Below, piece after piece: positions 54,232 through 64,000 of a DNA stretch of 64,000 nt. The stretch's first letter is position 1. Every line of letters starts with the position of its first letter. Source of the DNA: Bradyrhizobium sp. WSM1417 (GTDB lineage: Bacteria > Pseudomonadota > Alphaproteobacteria > Rhizobiales > Xanthobacteraceae); NCBI RefSeq assembly GCF_000515415.1, contig NZ_KI911783.1, positions 3,524,392 through 3,588,391 of the forward strand, read 5' to 3'. The notes below the pieces were generated by a model. That model made no database searches and had not been told where the DNA came from. It saw only the letters and a program-made list of their open reading frames with translations. The position numbers were made by a program, and so were the translations under genes.

Positions 54232-54300
54232 TCATTGCGAGCGTAGCGCGACGCGCCAGTTCGCGGTAACAGCGGTTGTGCTGTCGCGACGCTCGTCATG
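54232..54300. repeat. palindrome related to family B
   Basis: GTCATTGCGAGCGTAGCGCG at the left is partly mirrored by GTCGCGACGCTCGTCATGG at the right. A shortened member of family B between two rightward genes. Confidence 0.6.
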
Positions 54301-54310
54301 GTGACGATAG

Positions 54311-54349
54311 TCCAAATCACACGGTCCAAATAACACGGTCCGAACAACA
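54311..54349 (+). repeat. 14-bp tandem repeat upstream of the aldolase gene
   Basis: Two near-exact units, TCCAAATCACACGG (54311-54324) and TCCAAATAACACGG (54325-54338), and a third degenerate unit TCCGAACAACA. It ends 15 nt before the GTG start, in the leader or promoter of the aldolase gene. It may be a regulator site or a slippage-prone tract. Confidence 0.7.
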
Positions 54350-54364
54350 AAGAAGGAAGGCAAC

Positions 54365-55141
54365 GTGGCGAACAAGGTCAAGGAAATCTGGAAGTCGGGC
54401 AAGGCCGTGGTCAACGCGTGGCTCGCGATTCCCTCGGGCTTCTCGGCCGAGATGATCGCGCAATGCGGCTTCGACAGCGTCACCGTCGACATGCAGCACG
54501 GCGTGCAGGATTATCTGTCGATGGTGCAGTGCTTCCAGGCGATGGACAAGCATCCGATCACGCCGATGGTCCGCGTGCCCTGGAACGAGCCCGGCATCAT
54601 CGGCAAGGTGCTCGATGGCGGCGCCTATGGCGTGATCTGCCCGATGGTCAACACGCCGCAGGAAGCCAGGAATCTCGTTTCCTATGCCAAATATCCGCCA
54701 AAGGGCGTGCGCTCCAACGGCCCGATCCGCGCCGGCATGTACGGCACCGCGGGCTCCTACCAGAAGACGGCTAACGACGACATCGTGCTGCTGCCGATGA
54801 TGGAGACCAAAACCGCGGTCGAGAACATGGAAGCGATCTTCGACGTCGAAGGCATCGACGGCGTCTATATCGGCCCGTCCGACCTCGGCTTCTCCTATGG
54901 CCTCGAACCGAAGCTCGATCGCACCGAGCCCGAAATCCTGGCGATCTACGAGAAGATCATCAAGGAGTGCGGCAAGCGCGGCCTCAACCCGGGCATCCAT
55001 TGCAGCGGCGCCGAAGGTGCCGCGCGCGCCATCAACATGGGCTTCAAGCTGGTGACGCTCTCGAACGAGGTCGGCCTGATGACGACCTACGCCAAGATGC
55101 AGGTCAACGCCACCCGGAAGGATTCCGGCGGCAAGGCCTGA
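54365..55141 (+). CDS. HpaI/HpcH-family 2-oxo acid aldolase
   Basis: 258-residue class II aldolase. His in VDMQHGVQDY, Arg in MVRVPWNEPG, metal-binding Glu in LPMMETKTAVE and Asp in VYIGPSDLGFSYG are present. Compared with E. coli HpaI, the DGEH motif reads DMQH, so the conserved Glu before the His is Gln. It could be the final aldolase of the homoprotocatechuate pathway or cleave 5-keto-4-deoxyglucarate (GarL-like), since a UxaA/GarD-type dehydratase follows. The GTG start is supported by GAAGGAAGG. Confidence 0.85.
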   Translation: MANKVKEIWKSGKAVVNAWLAIPSGFSAEMIAQCGFDSVTVDMQHGVQDYLSMVQCFQAMDKHPITPMVRVPWNEPGIIGKVLDGGAYGVICPMVNTPQEARNLVSYAKYPPKGVRSNGPIRAGMYGTAGSYQKTANDDIVLLPMMETKTAVENMEAIFDVEGIDGVYIGPSDLGFSYGLEPKLDRTEPEILAIYEKIIKECGKRGLNPGIHCSGAEGAARAINMGFKLVTLSNEVGLMTTYAKMQVNATRKDSGGKA

Positions 55142-55145
55142 GCTC

Positions 55146-55318
55146 TTTCACTTTTCCCTCTCCCCGTTCTTACGGGGAGAGGGTCAGGGTGAGGGGCTCT
55201 CTCAACACGATCTAATCTAACGATCGAGCGCGCCGCTTGCCCCTCACCCGGATCGCCCCGGACGATGCATCGCCGGGCGCGATCCGACCTCTCCCCGTAA
55301 GAACGGGGAGAGGTGAAG
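55146..55318. repeat. dispersed imperfect palindrome, family A copy 3
   Basis: CCCTCTCCCCGTTCTTACGG and GGAGAGGGTC at the left; GACCTCTCCCCGTAAGAACG and GGGAGAGGTG at the right, with an inner GATCG-rich pair. It lies between the aldolase and UxaA genes in one direction, and the UxaA ribosome site (AAGGAGA) starts just after it. Confidence 0.85.
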
Positions 55319-55342
55319 AAAAGAAGACCAAGGAGACCTCCC

Positions 55343-56866
55343 ATGACTATCAGCCCCGTCATTCGCCTCCATCCCGATGATGGCGTGCTGATCGCGCGCG
55401 CGAGCTTGCCTCCGGGAACGGTAGTCGCCGACGGCGTGACCACGGTCGAGCGCATTCCCTCCGGCCACAAGGTCGCGATCAAGCCGATCGCATTGGGCGA
55501 GCCGGTGATCCGCTACGGCCAGATCATCGGCTTCGCGACCACGCCGATCGCGCCGGGCCAGCACGTGCACGTGCAGAACTGCGGCATGGGCGATTTCGCC
55601 AAGGACTATGCCTATTGCGCCGACGTCAAGCCGACGCCGAATTTCGATCTGCCGGCAAGCTTCGAAGGCATCCGCCGCCCGGACGGCCGCGTCGCCACGC
55701 GCAACTACATCGGCATCCTGACTTCGGTGAATTGCAGCGCGCATGTCGCGAGCCTCGTCGCCGACGTGTTCAAGAAAAATCCCTTCACCGGCGACAATCC
55801 GCTGGCCGATTTCCCCAATGTCGACGGCGTGGTCGCGCTGACCCACAAGACCGGTTGCGGCATGACGCAGAACGAGCCCCTGGCGCTGCTCCGCCGCACG
55901 CTCGGTGGCTATGCGCGCCACGTGAACTTCTCCCACGTCATTGTGCTCGGCCTCGGCTGCGAGGTGAACCAGATCGGCGGCTTGATGGAAGAGCAGAAGC
56001 TCGCCGGACGTCTGCGCGCGATGGACATCCAGGAGGTCGGCGGCACCCGCAAGACGGTGGAAGCCGGCATTGCCTTCGTGCGCGAGGCACTCGCGGATTC
56101 CAACAAGGTCAAGCGCGAGGCCGTGCCGGTGAGCGAACTGACCGTAGCGCTGCAATGCGGCGGCTCGGATGGCTATTCCGGCGTTTCCGCCAATCCGGCG
56201 CTGGGTGCGGCCAGCGATCTCATCGTGCGTCACGGCGGCACTGTGATCCTGTCGGAGACGCCGGAGACCTATGGCGCCGAGCATCTGCTCACGCGCCGCG
56301 CCGTCAGCCGCGAGGTCGGCGAGAAGCTGGTCGATCTCATGCGCTGGTGGGACGAATACACGACGCGCGAAGGCGCCGAGATGAACGCCAATCCGAGCCC
56401 GGGCAACAAGGCCGGCGGTCTCACCACCATTTTGGAGAAGTCGCTCGGCGCGATGGCCAAGGCCGGCACCACCAATCTCGTCGAGGTGCTGCGTTACGCC
56501 GAACCCATCACCAAGAAGGGTTTCGTGTTCATGGACACGCCTGGCTACGATCCCGTTGCCGCGACCGGGCAGGTCGCCGGCGGCGCCAATCTGGTCTGCT
56601 TCACCACGGGCCGCGGCAGCGTGTTCGGCTGCAAGCCGGCGCCCTCGATCAAGCTCGCGACCAACACGCCCATGTACAAGCGCATGGAAGAGGACATGGA
56701 CGTCAATTGCGGCACCATCCTCGAAGGCGAGGAGAGCGTCCAGCAGTGCGGCCAGCGCATTTTCGATCTCATCCTCAAGACCGCGTCCGGACAGCCGACC
56801 AAGAGCGAGAGTTTTGATTTCGGCGGCGCCGAGTTCGCGCCCTGGGTGCTGGGCGCGACGATGTAA
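55343..56866 (+). CDS. UxaA/GarD-family acid-sugar dehydratase (altronate/galactarate type)
   Basis: 507 residues. An N-terminal SAF domain (about 5-85, RLHPDDGVLIARASLPPGTV) is followed by the two UxaA domains, with HKTGCGMTQNEPLALL, LGLGCEVNQIGGL, LQCGGSDGYSGVSANP and NCGTILEGEESVQQCG as metal and active-site segments. It dehydrates an aldonate or aldarate to a 3-deoxy-2-oxo acid. Next to an HpaI-type aldolase, a galactarate-like route is plausible. AAGGAGA precedes the ATG at 55343; the frame opens 10 codons earlier in the repeat. Confidence 0.87.
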   Translation: MTISPVIRLHPDDGVLIARASLPPGTVVADGVTTVERIPSGHKVAIKPIALGEPVIRYGQIIGFATTPIAPGQHVHVQNCGMGDFAKDYAYCADVKPTPNFDLPASFEGIRRPDGRVATRNYIGILTSVNCSAHVASLVADVFKKNPFTGDNPLADFPNVDGVVALTHKTGCGMTQNEPLALLRRTLGGYARHVNFSHVIVLGLGCEVNQIGGLMEEQKLAGRLRAMDIQEVGGTRKTVEAGIAFVREALADSNKVKREAVPVSELTVALQCGGSDGYSGVSANPALGAASDLIVRHGGTVILSETPETYGAEHLLTRRAVSREVGEKLVDLMRWWDEYTTREGAEMNANPSPGNKAGGLTTILEKSLGAMAKAGTTNLVEVLRYAEPITKKGFVFMDTPGYDPVAATGQVAGGANLVCFTTGRGSVFGCKPAPSIKLATNTPMYKRMEEDMDVNCGTILEGEESVQQCGQRIFDLILKTASGQPTKSESFDFGGAEFAPWVLGATM

Positions 56867-57051
56867 TCCCTCGTTGCGCGTCGGCGGTAGCTGAACACTA
56901 CAAGCGATGCTCCTAAGTAATGATACGGAGCCGGCAAGTGATCACGGCGGTTCCCGCGGTCACACCTGATTAACATCTTCTGCCGTAATCCCTGAACGGA
57001 TGCGAGCTCCACTCATGTGGGGCGTTCGCCCTTCGTGAGGATTCGTCAACG

Positions 57052-57573
57052 ATGACGCGTGCGATACGGCCGACCGGCGTGGAAAATCTCCTCGGAGAGG
57101 AGGAGCTGATCGTGTCGAAGACCGATCTCAAGGGCCGCATCACCTACGCCAACGATGTCTTCATCCGCATGGCGAAGTACTCCTGGCAGGAGCTGATGGG
57201 CGCCCCCCACAGCCTGATCCGCCACCCCGAGATGCCACGCTCCGTCTTCAAGCTGTTGTGGGACACGCTTCAGTCCAGGCAGGAGATCTTCGCCTACGTC
57301 GTCAATCTCGCAAAGGACGGCAGCCATTACTGGGTGTTCGCCCACGTCACGCCGACATTCGACGAGCGTGGCAATATCGTCGGCTATCACTCCAACCGTC
57401 GCAAACCCGATCCCGCGCAGATCGAGCGTATCAAGCCGATCTACAAGGCGCTGTGTGCGGAAGAGGCGCGGCATGCCAATGCCAAGGCCGGCATGCATGC
57501 GAGCTTCGAGGCGATGGTTGGGCTGCTCAAGCAACAGGGTGTCGGTTACGATGAATTTGTGCTCTCTCTCTAA
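57052..57573 (+). CDS. stand-alone Aer-type PAS domain protein
   Basis: 173 residues. One Aer-type PAS (about 15-120): [60 protein letters not shown]. The remaining helix ([20 protein letters not shown]) may be a coupling segment. No membrane or signalling domain. Its last 23 nt overlap the chemoreceptor gene at 57551. The PAS is clearly related to the one fused in the receptor at 5965, so this pair looks like an Aer split in two polypeptides. It probably binds a flavin and reports redox state. Confidence 0.88.
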   Translation: MTRAIRPTGVENLLGEEELIVSKTDLKGRITYANDVFIRMAKYSWQELMGAPHSLIRHPEMPRSVFKLLWDTLQSRQEIFAYVVNLAKDGSHYWVFAHVTPTFDERGNIVGYHSNRRKPDPAQIERIKPIYKALCAEEARHANAKAGMHASFEAMVGLLKQQGVGYDEFVLSL

Positions 57574-58855
57574 AGCGCAGGGAGCGACCGCGCTCGCATC
57601 CGTTCTTGCCGTCGTCGCGTTCGTGCTCTCGCTGACCGGTGCGGCCGGAATTTCCGGCGCGGCGTTGCTTGGCGTCACGGTCGTGCTGCTCGGTTATGCC
57701 GTCTGGTGCCAGCACCGCACGGCGGCGGCCGTCGACGAGGTGGCAGACGTGTGCCGCAAGGCCGCAGGTGGCGACCTCGAGGCGCGCATCCTCAGCAACC
57801 GCCAGGCCGGACGGATCGGCGCCATTCAGAAGTCGGTCAACGACATGCTCGACATCACCGATGCCTATTTGCGGGAAGCTTCGGCGTCGATGGACTATGC
57901 GAGCCGCGGCAAATATTTCCGCAAGATCCTCGCGCGCGGATTACCCGGCTCGTTCCGCCGTTCAGCCACCGTCATCAATTCCGGCACCGACAGCCTCGGC
58001 CGTCGCGTGGTCGAGATCGCGGACCTCGCAAAGCAGTTCGGCACGCATCTCGACCAGGTCGCCGGCACTCTGATGGGCGCGGCGACCGATCTCGAATCCG
58101 ACGCCGGCCAGATGGCGGCGGCGGCCGAGAAGACCAGCCGGCAGACCTCCGGCGTGCTCAGCGCGTCCGACCAGGCATCGCGCAACGTCGCCACCGTCGC
58201 GAGCGCCGCGGAGCAGCTCGCATCGTCGATCGCCGAGATCACCCGCCAGGTGGCCGGCTCGACCACGAGCACGGGGCGGGCGGTGAACGAAGCCAATCGT
58301 GCCGGCAGCGAGATCCGCACGCTCGCGGATGCGGCGATGCGGATCGGCGACGTGGTCAAGCTGATCAGCGAAATCGCCGAGCAGACTAATCTCTTGGCGC
58401 TCAACGCCACCATCGAGGCCGCGCGGGCAGGCGAGGCCGGCCGTGGCTTCGCCGTGGTCGCATCCGAGGTCAAGAGCCTCGCCAACCAGACCGCGAAGGC
58501 GACCGAGGAGATCAGCGCCAAGGTCGGCGAGATGCAGCAATCGACCACCAATTCGGTCGCCGCCGTCGAGGCGATCGCGCAGACCATCACCGAGATCAAC
58601 GCCATCACCGCCTCGATCGCGACCTCGATCGAGCAGCAGGGTCTCGCCACCCGCGAGATCGCCCGCAACGTCCAGGAAGCTTCGACCGGCACCTCGCAAA
58701 TGTCCTCCAACGTCACGGGCATCAGCGAAGCCGCCGCCGACACCGGCCGTGTGGCGAGCCGCGTCAACAGCGCCTCCGAACGCGTCCATGGCGAGGTCGA
58801 GACGCTCCGGCGCGAGGTGACGCAGTTCCTACAACGGCTGACGTCAGCGGCGTAA
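57551..58855 (+). CDS. Aer-like chemoreceptor membrane/signalling subunit
   Basis: 434 residues. Two membrane helices at about residues 12-52 with almost no periplasmic loop, a HAMP-like linker ([15 protein letters not shown]), then the coiled-coil signalling domain with [20 protein letters not shown] and [15 protein letters not shown]. It has no sensor domain of its own; the overlapping upstream PAS gene would supply it. The ATG at 57551 lies inside the PAS gene; the open frame back to 57368 would read the PAS gene out of frame. The C-terminus lacks the CheR pentapeptide. Confidence 0.88.
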   Translation: MNLCSLSKAQGATALASVLAVVAFVLSLTGAAGISGAALLGVTVVLLGYAVWCQHRTAAAVDEVADVCRKAAGGDLEARILSNRQAGRIGAIQKSVNDMLDITDAYLREASASMDYASRGKYFRKILARGLPGSFRRSATVINSGTDSLGRRVVEIADLAKQFGTHLDQVAGTLMGAATDLESDAGQMAAAAEKTSRQTSGVLSASDQASRNVATVASAAEQLASSIAEITRQVAGSTTSTGRAVNEANRAGSEIRTLADAAMRIGDVVKLISEIAEQTNLLALNATIEAARAGEAGRGFAVVASEVKSLANQTAKATEEISAKVGEMQQSTTNSVAAVEAIAQTITEINAITASIATSIEQQGLATREIARNVQEASTGTSQMSSNVTGISEAAADTGRVASRVNSASERVHGEVETLRREVTQFLQRLTSAA

Positions 58856-58877
58856 GCCTTCGATGCAGGAGCACTCT

Positions 58878-59036
58878 GCTAACCCTCTCCCGTTGTGGGA
58901 GAGGGTGGCTCGCCGCTCAGCGGCGAGACGGGTGAGGGGTCTCTCTCCGCGCGCACCTCTCACGCCGGAATTCGCGGAGACGTACCCCTCATCCGGCGCT
59001 TCGCGCTACCTTCTCCCGCAAGGGGAGAAGGAAGAA
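58878..59036. repeat. dispersed imperfect palindrome, family A copy 4
   Basis: CTAACCCTCTCCCGTTGTGG and GAGAGGGTGG at the left, inner CTCGCCGCTCAGCGGCGAG, right part CTTCTCCCGCAAGGGGAGAA. It fills the gap between the chemoreceptor and transglutaminase genes. Confidence 0.8.
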
Positions 59037-59141
59037 AGCGACCGCCCGCACCTTGCGTAGGCACCCTTTGCCCGTTGTTAGTGCTTGATCGAGGTCACCA
59101 GCGGTGTTCTGCTCAAAAAAGCTGCTGGAGTACCGCACCCC

Positions 59142-62411
<3,270 letters not shown>

Positions 62412-62438
62412 GTATGATGCGGGGGCAGGGAGAGGCGC

Positions 62439-64000
62439 ATGGCCGAGGGCGCAGCCGAAGAGGACGACAAGGCGGGCAAGGCGCAAGGTCAACGTGATGG
62501 CCAGCGCCAAGGCCTGCGCGAAGGCCAGCGCCGCTTCGCGCAATGGGTCCGCGACTATAAGCGCCTGCCCGGCATCCCCGACGAGTTTCTCGGCCCGGAC
62601 GGCAAGCCCCGCGCGGTCTGGAGCCGCTTCTTCGACGCCTTCGGCGCGCTCGCGCCCGACGAGGTCGAGCGGCGGTTCGGCATGGCCGACCGTCATCTCC
62701 GCGAGGCCGGCGTCACCTATCGCGCGCCCGGCGAGAGCGCCGACCGGCCCTGGTCGATCAGCCATCTGCCGCTGCTGATCGACGAGGCCGACTGGAAGCA
62801 GCTGTCCGATGGCATCACCCAGCGCGCCGAGCTGCTCGAGCTCGTGCTGCGCGACATCTATGGCGAGGGCCGCCTCGTCGCCGAAGGCGCGCTGCCGGCG
62901 GCCGCGATCGCGGGCAGCCCCGAATATCTCCGTCCGGTCTGCGGCGTGCCGCCGCCGGGCGGGCGCTATCTCTCGCTCTATGCCGCCGATGTCGGCCGCG
63001 GGCCCGACGGCCGCTGGTGGGTGCTCGGCGACCGCACGCAGGCGCCGTCGGGTGCGGGCTATGCGCTGGAGAACCGCCTGGTGCTCTCGCGCGCCTTCTC
63101 CGATCTCTACAAGTCGATGAACGTGCCGCGCGTCGCACCGTTCTTCGAGGCGTTTCGCGACAGTCTGCGCGCGCGCGCCGATCGCGACGAGCCGCGGATC
63201 GGCGTGCTCACGCCGGGCAGCTTCAGCGAGACCTATTTCGAGCACGCGACGCTGGCGCGCTATCTCGGCTTCCTGCTGGTCGAGGGCGACGATCTCGCCG
63301 TCAGCGACAACCATATCCACATCCGCACGGTTGCGGGCCTCAAGCGCCTCGACGTGCTGCTGCGCCGTGTCGATTCCAATTCGCTCGACCCGCTCGAGCT
63401 CGAAGCCTCCTCGCGGCTCGGGGTCCCCGGCCTGATCGACGTGCTGCGCAAGGACGGCGTCGTCGTCGCCAACATGCCGGGCTCGGGCGTCCTGGAGGCG
63501 CGCGCGATGCTCGGCTTCCTGCCGGCACTCAGCCGTCGCCTGCTCGGTGAAGAGCTGAAGATGCCGCACATCGCGACCTGGTGGTGCGGCCAGCGTTCGG
63601 CGCGCGACGAGGTGCTGTCGCGGCTCGACGAGGTCGCGATCGAAGGCGCCTATCGCCGCGGCGTTCCCGGTTTCGACAGCAACGGTCCGGTGCTCGCGAG
63701 CGAGCTCGATGCCGCCGGGCGCCGGCGCCTGAGCGACGCCATCGCTGCGCGCGGCATGGACTATGTCGGCCAGGAGGTGGTGCGGCTCTCGACCATGCCG
63801 GTATGGGAGCAGGGGCAGATCACGCCGCGTCCCTTCGTGCTGCGCGTGTTCGCAGCCGCGACGCCCGACGGCTGGGCCATCATGCCCGGCGGCTTCTGCC
63901 GGATCGCCGAGCAGCCGGATGCGCGCGCGGTGTCGATGGGCGACGGCGCGCGCTCCGCCGATGTCTGGGTGGTCTCGGACAAGCAGGTCTCGACCGCGAC
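62439..64000 (+). CDS. circularly permuted ATP-grasp family protein (partial, runs off the window)
   Basis: At least 520 residues, incomplete at the right edge. After a Gln/Gly/Arg-rich charged leader (about 1-30), it has the markers of the permuted ATP-grasp family: RDIYGEGRLVAEGALP, LSLYAADVGRGPDGRWWVLG followed by DRTQAPSGAGYALENR, TPGSFSETYFEH, and ITPRPFVLRVF near the end. These enzymes are predicted peptide or amide ligases and are habitually encoded with an alpha-E protein and a transglutaminase; the latter lies just upstream. The ATG at 62439 follows AGGGAGAGG. Missing C-terminal part prevents judging whether alpha-E is fused. Confidence 0.87.
   Translation, partial: MAEGAAEEDDKAGKAQGQRDGQRQGLREGQRRFAQWVRDYKRLPGIPDEFLGPDGKPRAVWSRFFDAFGALAPDEVERRFGMADRHLREAGVTYRAPGESADRPWSISHLPLLIDEADWKQLSDGITQRAELLELVLRDIYGEGRLVAEGALPAAAIAGSPEYLRPVCGVPPPGGRYLSLYAADVGRGPDGRWWVLGDRTQAPSGAGYALENRLVLSRAFSDLYKSMNVPRVAPFFEAFRDSLRARADRDEPRIGVLTPGSFSETYFEHATLARYLGFLLVEGDDLAVSDNHIHIRTVAGLKRLDVLLRRVDSNSLDPLELEASSRLGVPGLIDVLRKDGVVVANMPGSGVLEARAMLGFLPALSRRLLGEELKMPHIATWWCGQRSARDEVLSRLDEVAIEGAYRRGVPGFDSNGPVLASELDAAGRRRLSDAIAARGMDYVGQEVVRLSTMPVWEQGQITPRPFVLRVFAAATPDGWAIMPGGFCRIAEQPDARAVSMGDGARSADVWVVSDKQVSTA

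Overview
The window looks like chromosomal DNA of a Bradyrhizobium-type alphaproteobacterium. It has high GC content, long false open frames on the antisense strand, several Aer-like chemoreceptors, and gene ends carrying families of short dispersed palindromes of the kind common in that genus. This assignment comes from gene content and style only; there is no rRNA gene in the window. I see 53 genes or gene remnants. I see no tRNA, CRISPR array, complete insertion sequence or prophage.

Layout. 0.07-3.8 kb: a four-carbon acid-sugar (threonate/erythronate) pathway, with otnC divergent from ltnD-otnI-otnK. 4.0-7.7 kb: two tandem chemoreceptors, the second with a PAS domain. 7.8-12.2 kb: an RND efflux pump and its adaptor, with no outer-membrane channel. 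12.3-29.3 kb: a long acyl-CoA catabolic region with two acyl-CoA dehydrogenases, three crotonases, two acyl-CoA ligases, two SDRs, a thiolase-fold protein, a nitronate monooxygenase and a GST. It includes a small-molecule kinase, its small DUF6285 partner and an ACAD11-type dehydrogenase, which together resemble the 4-hydroxyacyl-CoA (lva-type) route. 29.4-35.5 kb: a loose, repeat-rich region with YccF, a CheB-like remnant, a His-rich exported peptide, a TetR/SDR/MDR group, a small hypothetical gene and about 1 kb without a gene. 35.5-38.3 kb: ppc. 38.4-39.5 kb: a Tat-exported SMP-30 protein.

39.6-42.1 kb: a tight DUF35 - thiolase-fold - SDR operon that may be a retro-aldolase system. 42.3-44.3 kb: an amidase overlapping a DUF2848 gene. 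44.5-45.9 kb: two 2-oxoglutarate/Fe(II) dioxygenases in tandem, the second AlkB. 46.0-53.0 kb: a homoprotocatechuate meta-cleavage operon (TPP enzyme, FAH-family gene, hpaD, hpaE, hpaF, hpaH), with divergent hpaR and a perfect 16-bp palindrome between them. 53.1-56.9 kb: an Ldh_2 oxidoreductase, an HpaI-type aldolase and a UxaA/GarD-type dehydratase, which together could process an aldarate. 57.0-58.9 kb: an Aer-like receptor split into a PAS gene and an overlapping membrane/signalling gene. 59.1 kb to the end: a transglutaminase/DUF2126 protein followed by a circularly permuted ATP-grasp protein that runs off the window.

The most interesting items are: the lva-like kinase module dispersed among beta-oxidation genes; the thiolase-fold proteins that lack the usual catalytic cysteine; the CheB remnant whose 5' end is replaced by a dispersed repeat; the tandem TetR operators; and the transglutaminase/ATP-grasp pair. 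Functions are assigned from motifs read by eye; no database search was run.
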